Shown here in pieces: positions 7,167 to 13,942 of a stretch of DNA of 39,940 bases. Under the pieces are notes generated by a model. The model saw only the letters and a list, made by a program, of their open reading frames with translations, made no database searches and was not told the origin of the DNA. Positions within the stretch are counted from its first letter, which is position 1; each line of letters starts with the position of its first letter. This DNA comes from SW-4-43-9 sp047617985 (GTDB lineage Archaea; Nanohalarchaeota; Nanosalinia; Nanosalinales; Nanosalinaceae). The stretch spans positions 1-39,940 of the forward strand of contig JBLGBS010000006.1 of NCBI GenBank assembly GCA_047617985.1. The letters are read 5' to 3'. Both the position numbers and the translations under genes were made by a program.

Positions 7167-7431
7167 ATACTTCTCCGCCTTCTGCCCAGGTTTTCAGTGT
7201 TTCAAAGTCAGCTTCACCACAGATCCATTCTTCGGACTCGGTGTTGTAGAAGAAAGGGACGCCGCCACATTTTCCGTCGTCAAACTCTTTCATCTTTTTG
7301 GCGTTTTCCTTGTCTTCCCAGACTTCCAGCTGTTCAACTTCAAAATCTTCCTCGTTTTCCAGTTTCTCAACTTTTGGCGCCATTTTCTCGCAGTGAGGGC
7401 ATCCATCACCGAAGAACTCGTATAATGTCAT
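7165..7431 (-). CDS. Thioredoxin/glutaredoxin-like protein with CPHC motif
   Basis: An 88-aa thioredoxin-fold protein. MTLYEFFGDGCPHCEKMAPKV gives the first strand and the redox motif CPHC (residues 11-14). The cis-proline turn of the fold is GGVPFFYNTES. A further cysteine precedes the cis-proline (GKCGGVP) and another follows (WICGEAD). The CPHC motif matches DsbA-like and some glutaredoxin-like oxidoreductases. There is no signal peptide, so it is probably cytoplasmic. It lies downstream of the HxlR regulator and overlaps the ribosome binding site of the CxxC mini-protein. Confidence 0.85.
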   Translation of the reverse strand: MTLYEFFGDGCPHCEKMAPKVEKLENEEDFEVEQLEVWEDKENAKKMKEFDDGKCGGVPFFYNTESEEWICGEADFETLKTWAEGGEV

Positions 7432-7476
7432 ATGTTGAAAATGTCAGTTCTCGATTATTAAACAGGTGCTTACTTC

Positions 7477-7494
7477 CCGGAAAGCTAAATCCGG
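7477..7494 (-). terminator. Stop-codon hairpin at the end of the HxlR gene
   Basis: CCGGA and TCCGG form a five-pair stem with an eight-base loop that holds the TAG stop of the HxlR gene. No U-tract follows immediately, so terminator function is uncertain. Confidence 0.35.
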
Positions 7495-7835
7495 TCTGCG
7501 TTCTCCTTACCCCATTCAAACATGTGCTCAATCACATTCTCCAGAGATTTCCCTGACTCTGTAAGCGAGTATTTCACCTTCTTCGGGCTCTGGCTTACAA
7601 TATCTTTCTTAACTACACCTTTCTCTCTGAGATCTTCAAGGCTGTCCGAGAGAACCTTATCAGAGATATGATGAACTTCCCGCTGAAGCTCATTGAACCT
7701 CATAGGTTTCTGCAGTAGACGATGGACGATCACAGGATGCCATTTCCTGCCCAGAAGCTCTGATGTAACAGTTATCGGGCACCATTCCTGAGTTTCACAC
7801 CACTCCGGCATATTTCTCCCTTCCATAAAACCCAT
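7485..7835 (-). CDS. HxlR-family winged-helix transcription regulator
   Basis: A 116-aa HxlR-type protein. The family core is clear: CPITVTSELLGRKWHPVIVHRLL, then MRFNELQREVHHISDKVLSDSLEDLREKGVV as the recognition helix and wing, and YSLTESGKSLENVIEHMFEWG as the dimer helix. HxlR proteins often sense thiol-reactive or redox signals through a conserved cysteine. Cysteines at residues 13 and 19 (EWCETQEWCPI) sit at the usual position. It is 34 bases downstream of the disulfide oxidoreductase gene and upstream of the thioredoxin-like gene, so it probably regulates this redox group. Confidence 0.92.
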   Translation of the reverse strand: MGFMEGRNMPEWCETQEWCPITVTSELLGRKWHPVIVHRLLQKPMRFNELQREVHHISDKVLSDSLEDLREKGVVKKDIVSQSPKKVKYSLTESGKSLENVIEHMFEWGKENADRI

Positions 7836-7869
7836 CTGTAAAAACCAGTTATTTAACCATTTATACTGA

Positions 7870-9228
7870 TTATAGCTGGTTGAAAGCTCTCTGAACTACT
7901 TCGCTTAAAGCAGGGTGGACATGGATCGAGTCCTGGATATCCGAGATTTTACCTGAACCAGACTGAATCGCGACAATAACCTCGTGTATCAGTGTCGATG
8001 CCTCCGGCCCGATTATATGACATCCAAGGATCTCTCCTTCCTCCGAGGCGAGAACTTTAACGAAACCGTCTTCCTCTTTCATTGCCATACCCATACCGGT
8101 ATCCGAGTAATCATACACCGATTTTCTATAGCTCTGATCTGTTTCCTCAAGTTCCTGCTCGGTCTTCCCAATCCCCGCGATCTGTGGTGAGGTAAATACT
8201 GCGTGAGGCATCTGAACCTCGTCAATTTCATAGTTGTTGCCGGTGACGATATTTCTGTAGACAATCCCGGCTTCATAATTCGCGGAGTGCTTGAACATCC
8301 AGTTATCCGCAATATCTCCCAGGGCGTAAACTCCTTCAATATTTGTCTCCATATGCTGATCGGTTGCCAGAAAACCTCTGTCGGTTGTCTCAAAGCCGTG
8401 GTCTTCAACATTTAATTTATCGGTGTTTGGAACCCGTCCCGCTGCAACCAGTATTTCATCGGCGTGGAACTCCCTTTCCTCGCCTTCTTGGTTTTCTGCT
8501 ACAACTACTTTTTCACCATCTTCTTCCCTAACCTCGGAGGCGGAAAGCCCAAGGTTGATATCGTATCTTTGTTCAGCGATCTCCGTTATCTTTTCCGAGA
8601 TGTCTTTATCTTCTCTTTTCAGGACTTTGTCGCCTCTCTCCAGTATAGTTACTTCGGTTCCCATCGCCTCATAAAAATGTGCCAGCTCCAGCGAGATATA
8701 ACCTCCGCCGATCATAACCAGATTTTCCGGCTGTTCATCCGGGTTTAAAGCGTCTTTTGAAGTCCAGTAATCTATTTCCTCAATCCCCTCTATCGGTGGG
8801 ATAAACGGTCGGGAGCCGGCTGCTACAACTATTTTTTCAGCAGTTATTTTTTGATCATCGACTTTGAGGACTTTCTCGTCGACGAACTCTGCTTCCTCCT
8901 GATAAATAGTGTGTTTATCTGAATTCTCAAGCCCTCGCTCTATATTTTTTGCATCTTCTGAGACTTCGGAGTTAACCTCTTCAATTACAGAATCAAAATC
9001 GATATCATTAATCTCCGCGTTTATATCAAACTTTCCGGAATCTTTAATCTCCTCCGCTACATCGGCTCTGTGGATCAGCATCTTGGAAGGTATACATCCC
9101 CGGTTGAGGCAGGTACCTCCTAAAGGCCCTGGCTCAACAACTGCTACATCTTTACCCCTGTTTGCGTATCCTGAAGCTACATCCAGTCCTGAGCCGGCAC
9201 CGATAACGATTAAGTCAAACTCTTTCAT
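7870..9228 (-). CDS. Class I pyridine nucleotide-disulfide oxidoreductase (Lpd/mycothione reductase-like)
   Basis: A 452-aa flavoprotein. The FAD-binding GxGxxG-type motif is IGAGSGLD (residues 9-16), and the redox pair C40/C45 sits in GGTCLNRGCIPSK. The NAD(P)H site is VMIGGGYISLELAHF and the second FAD motif is VYALGDIAD. The C-terminal catalytic His-Glu is in HPALSEVVQRAF. Length and motifs fit dihydrolipoamide dehydrogenase and its mercuric, mycothione and glutathione reductase relatives. No 2-oxoacid dehydrogenase genes are nearby. The downstream HxlR, thioredoxin-like and AhpD-like genes suggest a thiol-disulfide reductase role. The exact substrate is unresolved. Confidence 0.9.
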   Translation of the reverse strand: MKEFDLIVIGAGSGLDVASGYANRGKDVAVVEPGPLGGTCLNRGCIPSKMLIHRADVAEEIKDSGKFDINAEINDIDFDSVIEEVNSEVSEDAKNIERGLENSDKHTIYQEEAEFVDEKVLKVDDQKITAEKIVVAAGSRPFIPPIEGIEEIDYWTSKDALNPDEQPENLVMIGGGYISLELAHFYEAMGTEVTILERGDKVLKREDKDISEKITEIAEQRYDINLGLSASEVREEDGEKVVVAENQEGEEREFHADEILVAAGRVPNTDKLNVEDHGFETTDRGFLATDQHMETNIEGVYALGDIADNWMFKHSANYEAGIVYRNIVTGNNYEIDEVQMPHAVFTSPQIAGIGKTEQELEETDQSYRKSVYDYSDTGMGMAMKEEDGFVKVLASEEGEILGCHIIGPEASTLIHEVIVAIQSGSGKISDIQDSIHVHPALSEVVQRAFNQL

Positions 9229-9282
9229 ACAGATTAATTCTCTCCATGGTTAAAGTCAGTTACCTAACCTGAGGCTTATCTC

Positions 9283-9525
9283 TTAGATATCTTCCAGTTT
9301 CTCCTCAAGCTCTTCCTCGGCTTCACCGGTTGTACCCCATTTAGCCACGATATATACCGAGGCCAGAAAAATCATTCCCCAGGCCATTGTTGCAAACTCC
9401 TGCGGAACATAGAGATCGAATAAACCGCTGATAACGCCTTCAAGTGAGAAAACGATTATAACCGGGCCGATAATTTCACGGGGCAGGAAATGATCCATGT
9501 ATGTCTTCAGTTTTTCCCGCTTCAT
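9283..9525 (-). CDS. Small two-helix membrane protein
   Basis: An 80-aa protein with a basic N-terminus (MKREKLKTYMDHFLP), two membrane helices (about residues 17-38 and 43-62), and an acidic tail (GEAEEELEEKLEDI). No family is recognised. It lies between the HTH gene at 9550 and the disulfide oxidoreductase, all on the minus strand. Confidence 0.65.
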   Translation of the reverse strand: MKREKLKTYMDHFLPREIIGPVIIVFSLEGVISGLFDLYVPQEFATMAWGMIFLASVYIVAKWGTTGEAEEELEEKLEDI

Positions 9526-9549
9526 ATCCAGAAATTGGAAGGAGCTGAG

Positions 9550-9897
9550 TTAAAAATCCTGTATTTCATAGCTTTCCTGCAGAATTTTCTCCAGCTGTTT
9601 CATTCTCTCCATATCGACATCTTTTGGAAGATACCTGTTCTTGGAGCTGGATTCGCTTCTGCTCTTCACGACTTCAAGCTGTTCCAAAGCAGTTAGACAT
9701 GAACCTGCTACAGGCGCTGTCAGAGGAAAATTGTCGGCGAGCCGGGAGGAGGTAATCGAACGGCCCTGCTTCTCGGAAAAGTATCTTAGAGCAGCTCTCA
9801 TAATGTAGAAATTCTGGGTTAGCTGTGAGAAGTTTCTGCCGTGAAGATCTTTCACCGTTTCAACTTCTTCCCTGAGACTTCTATCTCTAAGCTCCAT
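9550..9897 (-). CDS. Winged-helix DNA-binding protein
   Basis: A 115-aa protein with a predicted winged-helix domain. The core runs from ALRYFSEKQGRSITSSRLADNF (helix 1 and 2) through APVAGSCLTALEQLEVVKSR (recognition helix) to a strand (KNRYLP), with a C-terminal helix. The target is unknown. The ATG at 9897 is chosen because longer in-frame versions would run into the tRNA gene, whose 3' end is at 9902. Only four bases separate the mature tRNA end from this ATG, so tRNA 3' processing would leave a near-leaderless mRNA. Confidence 0.7.
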   Translation of the reverse strand: MELRDRSLREEVETVKDLHGRNFSQLTQNFYIMRAALRYFSEKQGRSITSSRLADNFPLTAPVAGSCLTALEQLEVVKSRSESSSKNRYLPKDVDMERMKQLEKILQESYEIQDF

Positions 9898-9901
9898 CAA
9901 A

Positions 9902-10029
9902 TGCTCCACCCGGGATTCGAACCCGGGACCGCCGCCTAACTTTAGGTAACACACAGGCCTTCAACAGGCAGTATTTTTCTGTGTGAGATCCATATAAGGA
10001 CGGTGCTCTAACCCCTGAGCTAGTGGAGC
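9902..10029 (-). tRNA. Intron-containing tRNA, probably tRNA-Ile(UAU)
   Basis: Minus-strand cloverleaf with acceptor GCTCCAC/GTGGAGC (seven perfect pairs), D arm GCTC-AGGGGTTA-GAGC, anticodon stem CCGTC/GGCGG with one G-U pair, and T arm CCGGG-TTCGAAT-CCCGG. The discriminator is A and CCA is not encoded. A 55-base insertion lies in the anticodon loop. With the canonical 37/38 intron position, the loop is CTTATA plus A and the anticodon is UAU (Ile, codon AUA). If the splice site were between 34 and 35 it would read UGU (Thr). Discriminator A and the canonical intron position favour Ile. Confidence 0.8.
9938..9992 (-). other. tRNA intron (archaeal splicing-endonuclease type)
   Basis: A 55-base insertion between tRNA positions 37 and 38. 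It folds on itself through CACACAG/CTGTGTG (seven pairs), with an inner GCCT/AGGC stem. At the exon junction CTT of the anticodon loop can pair with AAG near the intron 3' end, followed by a TTA bulge. This gives a relaxed bulge-helix-bulge with only three clean pairs, so the exact cut sites are uncertain by a few bases. Confidence 0.6.
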
Positions 10030-10132
10030 CCGTTCTATGGTCGGCCGTCGAACGGCTCTCATCCCTACAATCTTGTTCTATCCGGGTAATCTAAAAAAGG
10101 CTTTCAACTATTTTGGATTAGCCTTTCAGAAA

Positions 10133-10139
10133 TTTATAA
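10133..10139 (+). promoter_or_regulatory. TATA-like box of the gene at 10161
   Basis: TTTATAA lies 22-28 bases before the ATG at 10161, the leaderless pattern seen elsewhere in the window. The rest of the gap from the tRNA (10030-10132) contains a short GCCGT/ACGGC inverted repeat and no gene. Confidence 0.55.
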
Positions 10140-10160
10140 CTAGGGAAAGGATAGCTAACT

Positions 10161-10349
10161 ATGGTTATCGACCCTGTAGCTGAGAAGAATTACGATAGCG
10201 ATAGGGAAATTAATGAATTAATCGAAGATGTTTCATCCAAGGCTTGGATAGAGGAGCTTTATCACGATTTATCCGGCGAAACCGAGGATCTGGATAGAAA
10301 TCTATCAGGTTTAGATCACGCACTGGAAAATTACTATTCCGAGAGCTAA
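10161..10349 (+). CDS. Small hypothetical acidic protein
   Basis: A 62-aa acidic protein, predicted helical, with no recognised domain. Visible segments are DSDREINELIEDVSSKAWIEELYHDL and LDRNLSGLDHALENYY. It has its own TATA-like box and ends 70 bases before the proteasome alpha gene. Being short, it could be a chance frame, but start spacing and composition fit the other genes here. Confidence 0.5.
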   Translation: MVIDPVAEKNYDSDREINELIEDVSSKAWIEELYHDLSGETEDLDRNLSGLDHALENYYSES

Positions 10350-10387
10350 CGTGATTGTCAAGTCTTTTAAGTTTTCCAATGGATAGG

Positions 10388-10396
10388 TTATACATA
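10388..10396 (+). promoter_or_regulatory. TATA-like box of the proteasome alpha gene
   Basis: TTATACATA lies 24-32 bases before the ATG at 10420. A GGTGA-type ribosome binding site (AGGTGA, 10405-10410) sits between the box and the ATG. Confidence 0.5.
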
Positions 10397-10419
10397 ACTA
10401 TCATAGGTGACTTCTAATA

Positions 10420-11127
10420 ATGCAGATGACCAACCAACAGCAGGCACAGTACGACCGTGGAATCACAATTTTCTCTCCTGACGGAAGACTTTTCCAGGTA
10501 GAGTATGCAAAAGAAGCAGTCAAGAAGGGAGCGACAGCTCTAGGATTGACATACGAAAACGGTGTAGTGCTGGCAGCAACCAGATCGAACAACCATCTAA
10601 AAGTCAGAAACCCGGAGAAAGTATTCAAGGTAGATGATCACCTGGGAATCGTCAACTCAGGGCTTGTAGCCGACGGAAGAACACTTGTCGACGAGACAAG
10701 AAACGAAGCACAGACTTACCTGATGACCTACGACGAAGAAATCCCTCCACCAGTACTGGCAAAATTCGTAGCTGACAGATGCCAGCAGTTCACACAGTAC
10801 GGAGGAGTAAGACCTTACGGGGTCTCAACAATTACAGGAGGAGTGAAAGACGGTCAGCCTAAAGTTTACCAGACAGATCCTTCAGGAACCCTCAACCAGT
10901 GGAACGCCATCGCTATAGGAAAAGGCGGGCAGGACACAAAAGAACACCTTGAAGAGGAATGGAGCGAAGACCTCTCAGAAGATGACGCAGTTGAAATGGC
11001 TGTAGAAGCTCTCAGAAAGGGAGAAGAAGACATTGGACTGGAAAACATTGAACTGGCAATCGTCGATACAGAAGAACAGTACCGAAGAGTAGAGCCAGAA
11101 GACCTTGAGGAAAGAGGACTGGAATAA
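10420..11127 (+). CDS. psmA: 20S proteasome alpha subunit
   Basis: A 235-aa proteasome alpha subunit. The N-terminal signature is complete: YDRGITIFSPDGRLFQVEYAKEAVKKG. The core follows with NGVVLAATR, the VNSGLVADGRTL segment, RPYGVSTITGG and YQTDPSGTLNQWNAIAIG. Seven alpha subunits form the outer rings of the proteasome, which gate substrate entry. An HbYX-binding pocket lysine is not singled out here. The gene heads the proteasome/exosome superoperon and is preceded by a TATA-like box and a GGTGA ribosome binding site. A hairpin enclosing its stop codon follows. The partner beta gene is at 20321-20968 on the other strand. Confidence 0.97.
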   Translation: MQMTNQQQAQYDRGITIFSPDGRLFQVEYAKEAVKKGATALGLTYENGVVLAATRSNNHLKVRNPEKVFKVDDHLGIVNSGLVADGRTLVDETRNEAQTYLMTYDEEIPPPVLAKFVADRCQQFTQYGGVRPYGVSTITGGVKDGQPKVYQTDPSGTLNQWNAIAIGKGGQDTKEHLEEEWSEDLSEDDAVEMAVEALRKGEEDIGLENIELAIVDTEEQYRRVEPEDLEERGLE

Positions 11128-11135
11128 AAAATTCC
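11121..11135 (+). terminator. Stop-codon hairpin and U-tract after psmA
   Basis: GGAAT and ATTCC form a five-pair stem around an AAAAA loop, with the psmA TAA stop spanning the 5' arm and loop. CTTTTTTATT follows at 11151-11160, giving a plausible archaeal termination signal. Confidence 0.45.
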
Positions 11136-11217
11136 CACATATCCCTGTACCTTTTTTATTCCAGCTTTCGATTAATCAGGCAAAAACCGTTTAACTTCTT
11201 GCAGACAATAACCCGGT

Positions 11218-11904
11218 ATGGATACTTCAGACGCGATCAAGGTGCAGTACCGCGGAGACAAACAGTTCGAAATTCTTGTTGAACCTGACCTGGCGAAGGA
11301 AGCAAAACTGGAAGGCAAGGATCATGAAATTCAGAGAATGCTTTTCGTTCAGGAAATATTTACAGACGCTGGTGAAGGTGAGAGAGCTTCAACAGAGGAA
11401 ATAGAGAAAGAGTTTAACACAAAGCAGATTATGGAGGCTGCGGAGGAAATCTTTGAGAAAGGGGATATGCAGCTGACAACCGAGCAGAAAGCCGAGATGA
11501 GGGAGGAGAAATGGAAACAGCTGGTTAATATGATCTCCAGACGGGTTCAGAATCCGAAAACCGGGAATCCTCACCCTCCTGACCGTGTGGAAAATGCTCT
11601 GGAGGAAGCCGGATTCAATGTTAACTGGGACTCAAACCTTGAGGACAAGTTTGAAGATGCAATCGATGAACTAAGACCGATTATACCGGTTTCACTCGAT
11701 GAGAAAACGGTTGCTATACGGATACCGAATGACAAAGCCGGGAAAGCCTACGACAAACTTCAGCAAGCCGCTGAAATCGAGGAGGAGCAATGGGGGAACG
11801 ACTACTTCACCGCACGAGTTACTTTGCCCGCAGGAGTTTTATCAGAACTAATTGACGAACTTCAGGATATGACCTCTGGACAGACCGAGATGAAGGAAGT
11901 CTAA
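11218..11904 (+). CDS. Ribosome maturation protein SBDS (SDO1 family)
   Basis: A 228-aa SBDS protein. The N-terminal FYSH domain has the conserved surface (VQYRGDKQFEILVEP, then LEGKDHEIQRMLFVQEIFTDAGEGERAS). The middle three-helix domain contains QLTTEQKAEMREEKWKQLV and NPKTGNPHPPDRVENALEEAG, a strong family signature. The C-terminal ferredoxin-like domain carries PIIPVSLDEKTVAIRIPN. SBDS works with EF-2-type GTPases to release eIF6 from the large ribosomal subunit. A GTTTAAC box lies 23-29 bases before the ATG. Next to psmA and the exosome genes it is in its classical superoperon position. Confidence 0.96.
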   Translation: MDTSDAIKVQYRGDKQFEILVEPDLAKEAKLEGKDHEIQRMLFVQEIFTDAGEGERASTEEIEKEFNTKQIMEAAEEIFEKGDMQLTTEQKAEMREEKWKQLVNMISRRVQNPKTGNPHPPDRVENALEEAGFNVNWDSNLEDKFEDAIDELRPIIPVSLDEKTVAIRIPNDKAGKAYDKLQQAAEIEEEQWGNDYFTARVTLPAGVLSELIDELQDMTSGQTEMKEV

Positions 11905-11906
11905 AT

Positions 11907-12638
11907 CTAGGAAAGCTGTTGTCTGACCTCTTCCCACTGGTAGGGGTTAAGATCATCTCCTCCTTCTTTGTAGTACATAAGGTTATCCGGGTTGTCAGAA
12001 TGGTGTAAACCCAGGGTGTGAAGAATCTCATGTTTTGTAGTATCCCGGTTAGATTCCATATCTCTCCCAAATTCGACAGCCGATCGTGTTCCCAGAGCTA
12101 TACCGGTGAACTCGTATCCTCCATCAGGGCCTTTGATATCCCAGGGAACAAGAAATACCTGAACCCCTAGAAGCTGATAAGCTGTGTCAATTCCAGAATA
12201 CACACTGTCGGAATCTACTGACTCCGGGATCTCTGAGTTTCCAAGTATTTTGATAGCCTGTTCATGATTCTCTATACTATCGGAATCCAGGTTCTCACCG
12301 TACTCTATGCACATCGTGTTAACCCGATGCATAGAGAAGAAGTCCTCGACCTCATCGTAGAAAGATCTATCAATATTCAGATCGTCATAAACCCTGAAAT
12401 CCACGATCATGTTGGGCTCGCCTTGAACCAGTTTACTGGGATCGTGATAGTTGAAGTCTTCCTCCACTCTATCCCTGAAATCACTGTTCTCAAAGTAACG
12501 GTCTGGAACACCGTTATATCCGTTGAAGAGATTGAGTTTGTCTTGTGCGAAGTTTCGTGTATCTCGGTGCGCAGACCCTTCAGTGATATTTAGAAATCCT
12601 ACAGTAGTTAAGCCTTTAATCACATCTCTCCTCTTCAC
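11907..12638 (-). CDS. Metzincin-type zinc metalloprotease, probably exported
   Basis: A 243-aa protein with a complete metzincin signature HExxHxxGxxH at residues 203-213 (H203, E204, H207, H213), and a Met-turn at M221 (NPDNLMYY). The N-terminus MKRRDVIKGLTTVGFL has twin arginines before a modest hydrophobic stretch, which suggests Tat export as is common in haloarchaeal proteins. Matrixin/astacin-like families share this core; the subfamily is not clear. The start is a GTG at 12638. It lies convergent to SBDS with two bases between stops and 15 bases downstream of another minus-strand gene. It interrupts the proteasome/exosome superoperon. Confidence 0.85.
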   Translation of the reverse strand: MKRRDVIKGLTTVGFLNITEGSAHRDTRNFAQDKLNLFNGYNGVPDRYFENSDFRDRVEEDFNYHDPSKLVQGEPNMIVDFRVYDDLNIDRSFYDEVEDFFSMHRVNTMCIEYGENLDSDSIENHEQAIKILGNSEIPESVDSDSVYSGIDTAYQLLGVQVFLVPWDIKGPDGGYEFTGIALGTRSAVEFGRDMESNRDTTKHEILHTLGLHHSDNPDNLMYYKEGGDDLNPYQWEEVRQQLS

Positions 12639-12653
12639 ATTGAAAACCTCTAA

Positions 12654-13100
12654 CTAAAAATAGTCTTCCCAGGGGCTATCAGCGACCTGAAGGCTGTGTA
12701 CAAACTGAAGGTCGTATACAAATCTGTCATCAGATTCAGGTATTTTTTCTTCATCTTCAAAATCCAGTTTGTAGAGCTTGATATGTTCTCGTCTATTGTC
12801 TGCTCCTCCTGTGTATCTACCTAGGTCGGCAGTAACATAATCGTCTAGAACGACATCAACATTTTCTTCGATAAGATCCATTTCTTCTCCGATTTCATCC
12901 TCTGTTCCGATAGCTGCGGCGTAAAAACTAGGATTTTCAGCTTCTTCTGGCTGATCTTCTGGTTCAAACTCCAGATTGAACAGTCGACCATAGGTGAGGC
13001 TTCTCCGATCATATTCCAGTTCTTCAAGCGAAACTTCTCCTTCCATCTCGTTCAGTTCGGAGACAAGGTCTTCAGCCGTAACTGATTCTGCCCGTCGCAT
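12654..13100 (-). CDS. Hypothetical acidic protein
   Basis: A 148-aa protein from the ATG at 13100. An in-frame GTG at 13124 would add eight residues but lies on top of a TATTAAG element spaced about 27 bases from the ATG. The N-terminal part is helical and charged (AEDLVSELNEMEGEVSLEEL). The C-terminal part alternates strands and charged turns (HIKLYKLDFEDEEK, FVYDLQFVHSL). No family is recognised. It is followed 15 bases later by the metzincin gene, and the two probably form one transcription unit. Confidence 0.6.
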   Translation of the reverse strand: MRRAESVTAEDLVSELNEMEGEVSLEELEYDRRSLTYGRLFNLEFEPEDQPEEAENPSFYAAAIGTEDEIGEEMDLIEENVDVVLDDYVTADLGRYTGGADNRREHIKLYKLDFEDEEKIPESDDRFVYDLQFVHSLQVADSPWEDYF

Positions 13101-13183
13101 ATATTTGTTACTGTAGAATAACACTTAATAATCTTTTCCTTCTTATACGGATTTCGTATTTAAGCTTTTCTCCCGGTTTAGGT

Positions 13184-13192
13184 ATTATAAAA
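13184..13192 (+). promoter_or_regulatory. TATA-like box of the exosome operon
   Basis: ATTATAAAA lies 52-60 bases before the rrp4 ATG, which leaves a leader of about 25-30 bases. That leader carries AGGTG (13228-13232) as ribosome binding site. Confidence 0.5.
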
Positions 13193-13243
13193 GCAGATTT
13201 TTCTGTGAGAAGAATAACTTGATAAATAGGTGCAAAATTTAAA

Positions 13244-13942
13244 ATGTCACGTGTAAAAGAAGAAAAAGAACTAGTGACACCAGGAGATACCGTCTACGAC
13301 GGGGATGAACTATATCCAAACTCTGGTGTCTACGAAGAAGACGACAAAATCATTTCAAAATATGTAGGCGTTGTAGAATACGGTCAGAACTCCGTAAGAG
13401 TAGTTCCAATGTCCGGAAGATATCTGCCGGAAGAGGGAGACATCATCATTGCAGAGATCTCAAGCGTAGGATACAACAACTGGAGAGCAGATCTGAACTC
13501 GGCTTACGACGGCATGCTGAGAATTGATGTCGCAGTGGACGAATACATTGATCTCGACGAAGACGATCTCACCGACTACTTTGATGTCGGCGACGCGATA
13601 GTAGTTGAGGTTTCCAGCGTAACCGAAGGATATGATGTCAACCTTTCAATGGAAGACAAAAGATGCAGAAAACTTCAGGGCGGACGGATCATAGAAATCT
13701 ACCCTTCCAAAGTTCCAAGAGTAATCGGGAAGAAGGGTACAATGATCAAGCAGATCAAGAAAAAGACCGGATGCAAGATAATAGTAGGGCAGAACGGTCT
13801 TGTCTGGATCCAGGGAGAAAAAGAAAACCTGGCAGCGAAGACAGTCAGAAAAGTAGAGAAAGAAGCACATGTAGAAGGCTTAACCGATAAAATCGGTTAC
13901 TGGCTTGACGAACAGCTTGACGAAATGGAAGGTGATCAATAA
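13244..13942 (+). CDS. rrp4: Exosome RNA-binding subunit Rrp4
   Basis: A 232-aa exosome cap protein. The N-terminal domain contains VTPGDTVYDGDELYPNSGVYEED, the S1 domain runs from GDIIIAEISSVGYNNWRADL to VNLSMEDK, and the KH domain has the GxxG loop IGKKGTMIKQI and TGCKIIVGQNG. In the archaeal exosome Rrp4 (or Csl4) forms the RNA entry cap on the Rrp41/Rrp42 hexamer. The stop codon overlaps the ATG of rrp41 by one base (TAATG), so translation is probably coupled. Confidence 0.96.
   Translation: MSRVKEEKELVTPGDTVYDGDELYPNSGVYEEDDKIISKYVGVVEYGQNSVRVVPMSGRYLPEEGDIIIAEISSVGYNNWRADLNSAYDGMLRIDVAVDEYIDLDEDDLTDYFDVGDAIVVEVSSVTEGYDVNLSMEDKRCRKLQGGRIIEIYPSKVPRVIGKKGTMIKQIKKKTGCKIIVGQNGLVWIQGEKENLAAKTVRKVEKEAHVEGLTDKIGYWLDEQLDEMEGDQ

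Noticed and set aside
9898..9954. Longer N-terminus for the winged-helix gene
   Set aside because: It would run through the 3' part of the tRNA gene, so the ATG at 9897 is preferred.
10030..10132. Possible small RNA upstream of the intron-bearing tRNA
   Set aside because: Only a five-pair GCCGT/ACGGC repeat is visible; no C/D or H/ACA box set was found.
11907..12638. Archaemetzincin (AMZ) identity for the metzincin
   Set aside because: The HExxHxxGxxH core is present, but the cysteine-containing CxxC-type zinc site that follows it in archaemetzincins is absent.
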